Positions 25,201-38,000 of a stretch of DNA of 64,000 nt are shown here, in pieces. This DNA comes from Romanomermis culicivorax. Lineage: Eukaryota > Nematoda > Enoplea > Mermithida > Mermithidae. The translations under genes were made by a program, and so were the position numbers. Under the pieces are notes generated by a model. The model saw only the letters and a list, made by a program, of their open reading frames with translations. It was not told the origin of the DNA and searched no databases. Where the stretch lies: the NCBI GenBank assembly GCA_963922205.1, contig CAWUHX010000030.1, forward strand, positions 1,612,001-1,676,000, in the 5' to 3' direction. Numbering within the stretch: position 1 is the stretch's first letter; the number at the start of each line of letters is the position of its first letter.

Positions 25201-28200
25201 AAGGATAATTATGAAGTTATAAAATTTCATGGTTTGGAATCTATCCCTGAAACCGATATCATATTTATTCTAATAAAACCCGCCCTGAAAGTTCAGTATT
25301 GAAAAGCAGTGATTTCTATCAAAATTTGCAACTAGAAGCACTCAAAGTGGCCCATAAGTTCGTGCCAGAAGTAGAACCTGATGAGAAAAAAGTGCTGATT
25401 TTTATTATTATAGTAAAATTGGTAATTATATATACTTACCAATCTTACATGGTGTAATCGTTTTGTGGAAAATTTGTAAAGCTCTTAGTTGACGCCCGTT
25501 AAAAATATAGAATCTGCATTCAATTACAGCGCGCCCTTGAATTAAACCCGCATGACAAAAAACTGAAAAAACATTAGAATCCGCGGGTTTTGCGGATTTA
25601 TAAGAGAAAATGCTGTAATAACTTCGAATTACGATGCATGGAAATTTAGTTCATGCACTAACTGTAAACATTTTCGTTTTTAGTTATTTAATCCTAGAGC
25701 CTCTCAGTTGATTCTGGTATATATCCTTCACAGGGAATAGCGTTTGCAGGGCTGCAGAGACTGCTCAATGGAGATACAAATCATCGCCTAATAGAAAACA
25801 AAAATCATGCCATGATTTCATTTTTGAATATGCAGTTCAACTTAAAATTAATTCCCCAATTATAAATTTCTTTGCTTGCTACCTACTGGGATACTTGTTG
25901 AAACGATTCACGATCAGTAGATAAAGTTCGTTAGATATTCACGTCTGTAATTTATCGCTGATACACGGGTTTACTGCACCTTACATTCTGTCGTCTTGCT
26001 AACTAAGTACAGACTAATGCTATTGTTTATTTAATCACTGATTTCTGAAAAACCAGAAAAGTTAATTTTCATAATTGCTCCTCAACTCTACTGTTCACTC
26101 ATATTTTTTCGCAGCTTGCTTATGATTGATCTAAACGCATTACTACTTGAGCCCGCTGACCAATAGATCGAGCTGTTTTTCGTACCAGGGCCTGCTATTC
26201 GAATATTATCATATCGTTAAGGTTAATGTTATTTCAAAAGTACTTGAGGAAAATTGATGGTCAGCAATGAAATCTTGAACAATCTTTGATAGAACTTGAA
26301 AATGTTCAGAATGATGAAATTTTCAGTTATCAAATATAATGTCTGAAATATTAGTTTTGGCTTCTCATTTGCCAGGAGTCATATGGGCTAATTTTTTATT
26401 GAAAGATTGAAACTGTCAAACTGATATAACCTTTCGTAGCTGCACTTTCAACAAAAATTTTGAACATTTAGGTTCACTGTACTGGCAACAGTTCATAAAA
26501 TAGAATTCAAAACATTTCTTCACTGAACTCTAGATTTATAGTGTTGATGCAAATTTTCACATGCTTCCATTGAGAATATGAATTGTTATCAACGTCATAT
26601 CTGTACTATTATGGAAAAAGGATAAGCACCTCGATATTTATCACATTCGTTTCATTTCGTGTCATCGGGTCTGCCAAATTCATCCGATGAAAATCTTTTT
26701 TTTTTGTCGCAAAAACTACATTTTCCCTAAAAACGTTTTGTTTTAATACGCATTTATTATGTTCTTCTGAAACATCATCATGTCGACAAGGCGCAACTTT
26801 GAAAATTGAAAATATGGAGTAGTAGGGCTTCCAAAAGGCGCGCACCACAGAGTAGAACAATCCCGGACGTTTATTTTCCCCAAGCGGCGTTTTCCTTTTA
26901 TCTTTTATTATCATTCTTATATGTCTATTAAGCACAAAAATGTTCTATGTACCTTTTTAATAGGGTTCCCATTTATCAAAGAAGGGGTTCGGTTGGTGCA
27001 CAGTTTGTACAAACATTGCAGAAGTTCCATAATAGGCCAGCGGCGAAAACACACCACTTCTTTTTGAGAGTCAGGTCCACTAGTGGGCCACTTCAAAAGG
27101 CATTCATTACACCATCCTGAAATCTGTGTCTCCTCATATTGGGTAGAAAATTCGCATAAAAAAGACATTAACATTGTCGGGAAGACACTAAATTAATGCC
27201 TTTCTAGAGGTCAATGTGAGGTCAGTTGAGGGAAAACCAACAACACTTTCCCATAGTCTGCTTATCCAATAAGATCCATGGACAGAAGTGAAACTATTCC
27301 AAAAAGGTGAAAAATTTCAGCTATTCTAAAAGTTGTGCAAGTATACTTCTCGAAATGCTGACAAAACTTGTTCTTTAGGGGCGGTTACTGGTGACCTCGA
27401 TTCGACTCTAGGCAGGCAATAAACCATACCGTACATTGGCGTAAAGGGGTTTTAACCTCACCCTGTTTGACGTCAGGCAGATAGCTGATAGTTGTTTGAC
27501 CACACCGAAATAGTCACTTTTTAAGGCGGCATTAATTTTTTTTCTTCCAAACCGCAATCCATATAAAAACGCGATTGAATAATCGGATGACGTACCTTCA
27601 TTTTGACCTAGTTATGGGTCGTTAAAATTTGGCTAAAGTGTAGAAGTCTCACATATGGATTTCGCTACCTCATCGTTGGCAACAAATTTCGAATGAATTT
27701 TAGACTACTATTTTTTGTTCAGCCGACATTCTCACAGGCTAGAAACAATATACATCGTCAAGTAGGATTCTAACAGTCAAATTCAATTTAACCGTAACCC
27801 AGTCAAATTCGTTCCGGAGTCTCTCAAATAAGTGTAGCGATAGAAATGTCATTAGTGTGAAGCATAATGTGGCAAGTGCGAAATTTTGACATTCGTCACA
27901 TTCCTATTAGCAAATAATAGCGTTGATTCTCGTGTAGCACATCAGTTCGAATGCGGTTTCACCCATCAAATTTGGAAAAATGTGATATATTGTGGGAATA
28001 TTTATAATCACGATTTTTTCATCTTGGAAAACTATCGCTCCTATTGAAAATTTGTCCTCAAGCTGATTTAAAGTTTTTGATCAGTATTGGAATTCAGGAA
28101 TGTTAAGTTGATCTGGCTAGATCATAAGATCATGTGATTGCTCCTTACACATGGAGATATAAATGATGCTTTCTGAAATTCGCGTATAACACAACCCCTT

Positions 28201-30443
28201 TTTACTTTGTACTGTAATTGATACCATGTCCAATAACTGGTTTATCACATGACAAACTTTTCAAAGTCTGTATTCATGCACACCAAATTACCTGAGCTCA
28301 TGAAACTTCCAGTTTGGGAGGCCAATTCGGCTGCTGCCGCTGCTGCGGCCACGTTAGTCGAATACCGGGCCATCGACGTGAAATCCGCCGTGGGACTCTG
28401 AAAAACGGCATTGATGAAAAACAAGCGGTAGATTTTTTTAGTATTTCGTATTGAATGCCCACGTATTTTTATTGCCATGACTTGACAATGACTTCCAGAT
28501 CCCAAACGAAATATAGTACTTGCATAAAACTCATTCAAAAGTTTTTATGATACTCATATCGGCGTTTTTGGATTCGCCAGGATGAATTTTACAAAAATGT
28601 ATTCTGATGATATCTGGTAAGCTATAGTGTACACCAGAATCCCCTCATCAAACAAGCCTTCATTACATAAATCAAGATGAAGGCGAAGTAACATCACTCA
28701 AACTATAAATCAGAATCTGATCGAAAATCGATTGATCATTTGAAAAGTCACGTGGTGTATGTAACTCTATTCTATACATATTTAGCCGCGGTAAATGTTT
28801 CTTAAAAACTCAGATTGCGGATTCCAAACAACCAGTTTTTTATACAATCTTCAACTTGTAAAAAACATCGCTCTGGATGCTCATCAACATCATCAAAGTT
28901 TTTAGGTTTAATTACTCATTTTTTCGCTTTTGACGTTCCCTTTTGAGTGAGAAAGATGCTTAAATTTTTTTCTCCAACGGATTTTTACGACCGGAAGAAA
29001 CATAAGGTTGGCCAAAATTTTTCCTCTTGGAAGTAGATGGGCAAGAATTTCTCCCGTTTCTCAGATACCAAAACATTTTTGAAGGAAATTTATCACCAAT
29101 AATGTTTCCAAAAATTGCGTTAATTTAGAATGGAGATCATGCGAAATAACAGAAATCTCGACAAAAAGTCAATGAAGATCTATCAAACAAGACAGCACTC
29201 ATGTTCATTCTGGAGAAGCAACTCACAAGAATAGTTCAGGCCAAAATACAGTCTGAGTTCTGTTCGAACTTTAAAGCTCCAAAAATGCATCAAAATTAAA
29301 ATTCAGCGAACATAATCCGATTTAGTATGTATAATTCGATATATTCTGAAACGGTGAGGTTTTCAGTGTCCCGAACAGCGTATCTGAAACCTCGAATTTC
29401 ATCGAAGAATATCGTAGTATGCTTGAAAGATAAACCACGCGTCGATACTATAGTGGGAAAAACCGTGATTAGCAGCTATATTGACCAGATTTCAGAACAC
29501 ACATTATGCGGGATTTACGTATTCTAATGCACATGAAAAAGTAAAGAGCAAGTTATTGGTTGCACAATAGCGGCTTTCACAGAAAGTTCGCAGCACAACA
29601 GCTTTGAGATTGAACTTCAACAGATGTCTAAGAGTGAAACAACATTCAGTTTCGAATAATTTAAGTTTACTGTTTCCATAAAAAGTCACCATATAAGAAT
29701 ACGTATAGTTTTTGATTTAGGAGGTGAGAAAATTTCATGGAGTGCTGATGACGTCACGTTTGAAACTGAATTTTAATGACGTTTCAGGATGTTCCACAGC
29801 AATTTAAAAAATTCTTGCCGAATGATTCCGCAGTTACACAGCAAATGCTTTTGCATCTCCAGTCTCTCTACAGCAACCACTGCAAAAAACCGTCATTCAC
29901 CTGAAAAGTCGTATAAAGCGACGGTTGCCTGTGGGTATAACCGTAGGGCCATTGGTGGTGGTGCCCGGCGAAAGTGGCGTGATGATGGTAGGCCGCCGCC
30001 TCGGCCGCTGCCGCCGCCATATGATGATGATGGTGGTTGTGAAAATCGTTGGTCGTTGCCGCCGCCGTCGACGGCCAAAATTTAAAAGCTCTGGCGTCTT
30101 CGCGAGCAGCCGCCGCCGCCGCTGCGTTGTCATAGTAATAATACCCGGCGGCCGCCGGGCCGAAATTCAACGCCGCCGCCGCTGCCGCCGACGTCGTAGA
30201 ATTTTCGCCCGTTGACGAAGGCGTTTCCAAAGCCCACGGATTGGCCGCCGAAACGCTAGTAGTTCCAGCGCCAGGGCACGATTGGCGGCTGGTTGGCGTC
30301 TCGGACGCCGGCGGTTTTTGGTCGTAAGTTTCCGAATTTGCGTTATTCTTGTGCAAAAATGCAGAAGGTTTGCTCGAACTCGTTTGTTGTTGTTGATCGA
30401 ACGATGCATTCAAAAATGGGAAATTTTGATTCATCATTAGCAT
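22244..30443 (-). CDS. Abd-B: Abdominal-B class (posterior) Hox transcription factor, four exons
   Basis: The exons are 30443-29901, 28397-28292, 24511-24334 and 22370-22244. Donors are GTGAAT, GTAATT and GTAATA; acceptors are TTTTTCAG, TCTTTTCAG and CTTTAG. Phases match at every junction and give about 317 aa. Exon 1 (181 aa) is rich in Ala and His runs. Exon 2 adds an Ala run. Exon 3 carries a Trp motif (SIDWANN), then a homeodomain starting RKKRKPYSK with [18 protein letters not shown], diagnostic of Abd-B/Hox9-13. Helix 3 (QVKIWFQNRRMK) is split by the last intron inside the codon of Trp48. Exon 4 ends after a short Ser/His tail. The product would be a nuclear DNA-binding protein specifying posterior identity. 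The ATG at 30443 is the first in frame; a short upstream ORF precedes it. No polyadenylation signal is evident just downstream. Confidence 0.93.
22371..24333 (-). other. Abd-B intron 3 (1963 bp), splitting the homeobox
   Basis: It runs from donor GTAATAC to acceptor CTTTAG and is phase 2 within the Trp48 codon. Near its 3' end (22375-22749) both strands have open stretches with somewhat higher GC. On plus these are [15 protein letters not shown] and a hydrophobic run to 22749; on minus there is a 53-codon ATG frame at about 22654-22496. None could be assigned. Confidence 0.8.
24512..28291 (-). other. Abd-B intron 2 (3780 bp)
   Basis: It runs from donor GTAATTTG to acceptor TTCTTTTCAG and is phase 1. 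It contains two modest minus-strand open stretches at 26609-26935 and 26917-27174 that overlap slightly and match no family I know. Otherwise it is AT-rich and featureless. Confidence 0.8.
28398..29900 (-). other. Abd-B intron 1 (1503 bp)
   Basis: It runs from donor GTGAATG after TTTCAG to the acceptor GTTTTTCAG and is phase 0. The content is AT-rich with no convincing coding or repeat feature. Confidence 0.8.
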
Positions 30444-33400
30444 GACGTTGCCTCTTGGATATTCAAAAAATTTCACAAGCGACCATAATCTATCGCCAAG
30501 AAGAAAAAATGGAGAAAAAGGAATAAAAAGAAATTTTTATAGCGTATTAAGGCGAAAAAGTACATAAAATGATATTTTTAGTGCCGAATTCCGTTCCCCT
30601 ATATAATAACGAAGTGAAAATGATAAGAAAGGCAGCAAGTCCGGAAAAACACGTTACTCCGCCCACTTAAATGGCCTACTGTAGTTGTCGGCGCCTTGTG
30701 ATCTTTTCGAACGACCAATCGAACGCATTCTGACAATAAAGGGCAATCAAGTTTGAAAAACTAGAGTTCACTACAGTAGACTTTTTGTTCAAAGTTACAG
30801 TAAACGTTTTTGCCAGCTAATCAAACGATGTAATTATTGATTTGAATAACTGCCATTCGCTATACTTCCCAAAAATTTAGCTAAATGGGCTTTTGCACTG
30901 AAAGGTTCACAAACATCAAAGATACTGTGCCGCCTTTTTGGGTCCAAAAAGTGGGATCAACAAGAGCCATTTACGAAAATTGTTTTTTCTTTCCTTTAAA
31001 GATTACTGTAGCCGGATGGTGAAGATTCCTGAAAATTCGACAGACTTTGTATATTCGATAAGGTAAAATTTGTCTAGTATGCATAAGGTGGGGTTGTTTC
31101 TTACTACTCAAACGCCGCCGGCTTGTTGACTGATGACGGGTTCTTTTTTCTTTGTTACTGATAAGGATTGTAGAGTTTATAAGCAACGTTTTTGTAAGCA
31201 AAATATTTGTACTTATCGCCAAAATTGAAGTGAAACTCACATTTTATAGAGTTTTGCAGAGTTACATGTCTCTGATAGGATGTTGAAAAAGATTCACACT
31301 AAGAAAACAACACTTATTGAACGATCAATCTTCAGATTTCATTTTCAGTGCCAATACATGGACAGAATCAGCTCTTCAAAATCTATATTTGGCAAGAGTA
31401 TCTACCAGCTCATTGGCTTGAATATTGCAGAATTTGATTCAGTTCGACTTAATGGGACAAAACTGTGTAGTTTTGACCCAGGCACGCGATATCTCATACT
31501 AAATGATTAATTGCTAAAACAAAAATAGGAATGAGTGGCAACTGAAGCGGCAAAATTAATGAGAGAAATATAAGAAAAAATGTAATGAGAGAAAAATAAA
31601 AATATGAGAGAAAAAAATATATACAACTGTGTATTTTATCAGGAGCGAAATTCTGACCTGAAGGATGACACTGACTGGACTTACATTTTGAGGAAAAACT
31701 TGAATTTGCATCATCCTCTCAAAAAAAGCACTGACTTCTTGGAGGAGAGTTGAACTATGTAGGACCCAGTTGCACCAACCTCCCCTTCGGTGTACACCAA
31801 ACCTAAATAACTTGTGAATCGAAAGCCGTTCATTGCTTGTAAACACAGTTGGATAAATCTTTACAACTTGATGTATCAGAATCGGATTTGGAATGGAAAA
31901 AACTCATGGAGTTGACTTGGTGTGAATGGACCCCTTCACAAAATTTAACTAGGCTCAGATCCTAAACATTTTGAATTTTAATAGTTTTTTGATTTAGTGA
32001 ACATGATACTCATTTGAATAATTCTGGCCATTTTTGTTGCATAAAGTTTGAAGACAACTGTTACGGAATGAAGCGCGTCGTCTTCATCAGAGATAATCAA
32101 TAAATTTAATAAACACCCATTTTACGGAATAGTTCATCGTAGCTGCAGTTTGACACGCCTCACATTTTCATATGAGACATCTTAAATGATTCTGTAATTA
32201 TGTGACCTTTATCACGGTACTTTTAACTCAAGCCACGCAACCGTAATATGTACTACTCTAAACTGACAGATCTTGTAAGGTTGCACAGACGTGAAGGGGA
32301 CCTTTTTGGCTCACATCAGACCTGAATAACTCGTGAACCAACATTGGATTTATTTACACAGTTGGATAGATCTTTGAAGCCTGCATACAATATAGGAAAT
32401 CAAGCTGAATTCGGAAAAATCATGTAGTTGATTTGGTCGAAAGAGGCCCCCGTACCGAAGGGGATATTTGTGCGACCGGGCCTGAAATCATAGAAGTGAT
32501 AGTGTATTGCATGTCCAATCGCAATATATATCATCTTAAACCAACCGTTTTTGTCCACACGTCCTTGCGCTGGAATGTACGTAAATGTGTCAACGTTGAG
32601 AGTCAGAGTATACTTGATCTCTTTGTGGTCATAATTGATGGGGACGGACAAAGAACTGCATTTGACGGAAAACGGTGATATCAGAAAATTTTTGATATAA
32701 TAACAGTCTGATCTTGCACCCTCCTCGCTGTAAACTCTCAAAGAGCAAATTTTTAAAATCGGACATCCGTGGACGAGTAAACCATTATTGACGAACTTTA
32801 TGCAAATTTCAGTATAAATAATATCAGTAGTACAGTAAAAGGTTGGTGTGACGCCGTTCAGAATGTTAGGGGCCATCGAATGTCTTACTGACTATATGAT
32901 TCAAGAATTTACACATGCATACCTTCTCTGATCAGTGATTCATGATTCTTCCATCACACAAAAATGATAGACAGAAAAGATCTGATTACAATTCAATGAT
33001 TTGATTTGTATGTAGTGTATGAAGCCACTTGCACACACGCTTCTGGCACAGCAATTCAACTGAAGTGATTAACAAATTACCTATTCTGTTTTTCTATTTT
33101 AGTTACAACCTTGCAATCAAATGTTGAGCTGAATTTCATCTACATTTTATCTACTGTTGAAAGCATGACTTTGAATTTTGGCAGCTATCTCGCACGAAGT
33201 TCAATTATTTGATCAGAGAGACGGCATCGACTGCAACCTTAACCACAGTCAGTCTTGGATCAAATCGAAAGAACTTACAAATTTATAAATTCACGATTTT
33301 CGAATCGATGAAATCACTAGGAAATCTATGAGTGTTTGAGATCACCCCACACAATTAAGCACCATCCTAATTCCCACATAAACAAAAACTACAAAAAAAA

Positions 33401-35070
33401 AGCCGCCGCTGACATTTGAAAAAATATGACGGCCATTTTTCGCCCATTTCGTTAACACCATTTCGGACACCATTTTAATATATGGAGGGGCAATTTTCGA
33501 CTATCGGGGAGGACTAAAATTACGGGTAACGGGTACCTACTATATGATGAAAATTCGGATGGTCTAAGGAGGCCGCTGCCTCACGTAAAAGATAAAAGCT
33601 CATGGCCCAACCGCTATCACCAGCCCCTCATTCCAGTTCCAAAATGGACACATTTGTTTCAAAGGGTGTACGTGTACTTCTCTAACCACTTCTTTCTTTG
33701 AAGATCGCCGCTTTTTGAAATTTTCACTTCTACGCCCAACGATGGGAAGAGGAGAAAAATGTAGAAATGATCAGAATGATTGTGTTATAAATATTTTCAC
33801 ATGTGTTACTACCACTGTTCGGGTCGCGAAACATTTGCCCATTACTTTATTACTTTTTTCTAAATTACGCCCACCTGCTTTATATGCACAGTATAATCGT
33901 ACAAGATAGAAATGGTTTTCATTTTTATTTTCGTTTACTTCTGACCGTCGATTTCACAGGCCAAAAATAACATGTCACTCTGACTACTGATGAGTCATGT
34001 AATTACTTCGGAGGAGAACCTGTTATCACTTATTGCTCTCTGTTTTTTCATTTAAAGAAATTAAGATATCACAGTAACTATAGGTCTTCTTATTTTTCCA
34101 TATGATCCTCAACGATGAAGAAAGATCTTCATGCAAATAAAAAACTCGCATAAGTCAATATCTTTGTTCACGAGATGATAACAAATAATTCCAACACGAT
34201 AGCATCAGTATTTTTTCTCATTGTTTCTCAATTGAGTCTTGTGTTTTGCATCGCCGGGCCTCATGGACTATAGATCTTCTTCCTATGTTCAACCCAGAAC
34301 GGAATCAATGCAGAATTGTCAGTTTTTTACTTTAGTTTACCGAAAACATGGCATGATCATTATACTCCGAAATTTGTATTGAAATTATGCTGAGAAATGA
34401 CATATCCTGGAATTGGAACTTTAGTTGTGTTAGGATCTTGGGAATCCAGATTTTACTCGCTCTGTCCTTGGCGTATCAGAACAGCTTTAAAGCCCATTCT
34501 TTAGAGAAGAATCCAATTTCAGAACTATAAGACTCCCTTGAAACTATAGCGTTGAAGTATTCTCCAGTCCGATGTTTGGGTAGCTCTCATTTTTCTCACG
34601 CTTGCTTTTCTCCACTCATGTATTTGTTTGTTGTCTATTTTCGCACATCGTTTTATTTCCTTGTATCCTTATTATTCACATTTAGGGAGATTTTCGTCAT
34701 TTCAGCTCATTTTTGTGTTCTAAAGCTTAGCCATCATAACGAAAACATAACAAATTGCAAACATAAAAACGCAAATAAGAAAAGTAAAATACAATAGCAT
34801 AGGCTTTCGAATGAGTGGAATCACGGTGAAAAGTTCAAATTTTGTCGAAGTGAACTGAAGTGCAAATTTTTGAATGCGACTTGGAAAACTGTATTGGAAT
34901 TGAGATGGAGATACTTATCATCAGGATCAGTTCAGATCATATCTGATATTAAACGTGGTATTGCTAAAGCTAAAAAATCAGCCCCATGTTCCACATATAC
35001 ATCAATTTTTGACTGGAAAAATTTCTTGATCACAGAAATTCGAGCATAAAAATCCATCCTTCCGGTCGAA
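30444..35070. other. Region between Abd-B and the Shroom-like gene; no convincing gene
   Basis: This is about 4.6 kb between the Abd-B start codon and the stop of the Shroom-like gene. It should hold the Abd-B promoter and the 3' end of the other gene. An AATAAA on the minus strand at 34657-34652 lies about 415 bp past the Shroom-like stop and may be its polyadenylation signal. Blocks at about 31740-31930 and 32290-32470 are diverged direct repeats sharing an ACAGTTGGATA(A/G)ATCTTT core. Scattered CTACAGTA motifs occur. Confidence 0.5.
32400..32876 (-). CDS. Unidentified 158-codon open frame
   Basis: This is a clean minus-strand frame with a true ATG at 32876, seven cysteines and no recognised motif, signal peptide or membrane segment. 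The last 50 or so codons overlap the diverged repeat at 32290-32470, which makes a chance or transposon-derived frame likely. It has no supporting splice sites or neighbours. Confidence 0.2.
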   Translation of the reverse strand: MAPNILNGVTPTFYCTTDIIYTEICIKFVNNGLLVHGCPILKICSLRVYSEEGARSDCYYIKNFLISPFSVKCSSLSVPINYDHKEIKYTLTLNVDTFTYIPAQGRVDKNGWFKMIYIAIGHAIHYHFYDFRPGRTNIPFGTGASFDQINYMIFPNSA

Positions 35071-38000
35071 TCACCGACCATAATTTTCGACGATAGAATA
35101 TTGTATCATTTTTAAAAACTGATTCGATTCGACAGCGGCATTATGACCCGAAAGTTCGTGCAATTTGATGAAATAAATCGACCAATCATTGTTCAAGTCG
35201 TCGTCCAATTTTCGAGCTTCGTCCAATTGTATTGATAATCGTTTTTTCTTACTGGCTATGAAATTCTAAAAAACAAAAACCCGGCATTCATTTTTGGCAT
35301 AGAAATTTAGAATACCTATTCCAAGCTTTGAATTGGAAATTTTGCATAGTTGACCGAAGTTATGCAACAAAAATTTCGGCATCAAAGCTTTATGAATTTA
35401 TTGATCGATATACAGTCTACAGTCTGTTTTCTATAAAATGATTCAAATAGAAAAAAAAACAAATATTTGCACGATCATCAAAATCGTTTGCACAAAGCTT
35501 TCCATAGAGAACTTTTCATGCAAAAAATTGTTGAGCATATTTGAGTATGCTCACAAATTTCCAGTCTTCTGTATGTGACACATGGTTTAGCAGATAATCA
35601 TAAAAACATAAAATGAAACTTGCTTTATAGTTTTTTGAATAACAAGTATTTCCAGAAAAACAAACTATAGTGACTTGAGCTATAATCAGTTTTATGGCGA
35701 TAAAAATGGCAAATTTATCAAAAAATCGAGGAAAATGTTCAATTTTTGGCACGTGACGCCATAAAAAGAGAAGCTTTAAGGGTTTTTGGGGCTGAAAATG
35801 AGCCCTATCAGCTGAACCCCAACATAATCTGAGATAGCATATATGTAGTAGAAAAATTCCAGCTGCTCAACGCCAGACATTATTTGGACACTTTGGGTAT
35901 GACCCGAAAAGAAAATGGCTTTTGACTTCACCAACGTCAGGTGGCTGTTACAATTTTGAGCATCCAGGAATATTTCTGAAATTTTTACATAAACAGCTTC
36001 GCAGCAAAAAATCATCTACCAGCTTCATGATACATGAAGTCTTTTTGATTGATAAACACACCAACCGACTTTTGAATAAAAGAACACGGTATACTGCGTT
36101 CGGCCTAGACTTCGTAAGCCCTTTCCAGTTTAAACTGAAGCATGAATAGGTGACTGATTTTTCGGACACCCTATGTCTGTACGATTTTGGAGCGTATGAC
36201 AAGAAAACCTTTTATCCATATCAGTAAGCAACATGAAATGCGATTTTTCTACGAAGCATCCCAAGTGTTCAGCAGCAAGACTGGCTATAATGCAGAAAAT
36301 GGTCTACGAACTAAAATGGAAGTAGCATTGAGTATTATAGCTAAGTTAATCGTAGATGACTTGAAAAACAAAATTAAATTGTCAGGCGCCAGTCAGGAAA
36401 TCCTATAAAAAAAAGGCACATTATAGTCATTTTCAGAACTATAAAGAAACCTAAGGTTGGTTGCACTAACCCGAGGATAATCTGAACATCGAGATTAAAT
36501 TGATGATCCTGAGTTTGAGCTAATCGCAATGTCCAAATCATTTTCTTCCAGTGCACAAACAATACTCACTTCAGGATAAATTAATACTGAGATTTAAATT
36601 CGAGATTGAGAATTGCCCAAATTTTTATATTTATTTGCATTAGGGATAAAAAAGTTATGCGAAAATGCTAGTGCAACCAAACAGCTCGAGCTGGGGATAA
36701 TCTCGACATTGAGCTCGTCCTGATGACATTCAAATTATATTGAACTTGAGGTAAAACCGAGTCGCTTTTTTGTTCGAGATTATCTTGAGCTCGAGCTTAG
36801 ACCCCTTTAGTGCAACTGGGCCTTGATTACTTATGGAGTGAATTCTATACGATATGTTATATAAAGTGAGTGAATTAAATATTTCTTACCCAATCGATTT
36901 AGTTCTAAGAAGAATTTGTGCCGTAGCTTTCTCTAATAAAACTGAGTGAGATTTCATGCGCCAATTTCCCAGAAATGATTCCTGTTTTAGTGGCACTTAT
37001 TTAGGAAAAAAGTTCAACGCAGTTAGAAGCACATATGTGTGAGGGAGGACATAAAGAGTACAAACTACCCAAATGGTTTTGAAACTGGAAAATTTGTTAT
37101 GAAGAAAATTTTTTTGGCAACTTTTTTTGAATTTTGTGTCTCAAAATACGCCAAAAAACAAGGTCCAACCCTGTACCCTTCTCAAAATTTTGGAGATGCA
37201 CATGTTTTGTGTTGATGCACTTAGCTGCAGTCCATACTTTTTCACAGACATGGAAAATTTTTACTCAGAAAAAATGAAAATCCAAAATAATGAAAGTTAA
37301 TTTTTTCCAACTTTAACCCAAGTATTCAACAATCTAGTCCATTTCTTTTTCTAGCTTGGCAACTATTCAGGCAACTATATTCATCTTTTTTCTGCCCCAT
37401 CAGGGCATTTTCTGATAAACTAATCCACTTCTTTTTAGTGGGACTCAGTCATGCATGAAAACCTTCATAGAAACACATTGAAGTTTTAAATTTGGTCATC
37501 TTCACATCTAAGAAAGAGCAAAAAACAATCTTAAAGCTATGAATTCTCACTTTCGGTAAAAGCAAAAGATGTGTAAACTGCATGGAACTTAAAATATGTT
37601 GTAAACATAGTGTAAAGTAGCCATTTACATTGAATTCCCCATGATTGAGAACCCATCAATCCAAAAAACCACAGAATTACCTTTTTTTACACACAGAAAA
37701 ATTCTTTTGTGTGAAGTGACTGTGTCATGGTCAGAAACCTCTTCCTTCAAAAATTGCAGAAATACATTTGTATACACTCAACATAATTTTGTGTGTAAGG
37801 TAATCACATTCCTTAAATTCCCATGGTCGAAGACTGTTGAAGGGCTTCCTGGGTGGTGCCAGAGCTATCCCACCACTGGCCAATGTCAGGGTCGGTGTTA
37901 CCATCTAGACTAGGGCTGCACAAAAATGGCTGGATTCCGAACCCATGGATTCAGAGATACATCAATCCTATGGGCAGAATGTTGTATGTCACCATACAAC

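Noticed and set aside
27370-27430. Possible tRNA B-box-like motif
   Set aside because: The motif is imperfect and no cloverleaf could be drawn; no tRNA or rRNA gene was found in the window.
29789-30476. Arg-, Pro- and Val-rich frames on both strands around 29.9-30.4 kb
   Set aside because: They are out-of-frame readings of the GCC-rich Ala/His coding exon of Abd-B.
30443-30476. Extending Abd-B exon 1 to the first codon of the open frame at 30476
   Set aside because: That codon is GTG; in an animal gene the first ATG in frame is at 30443 unless an upstream exon exists.
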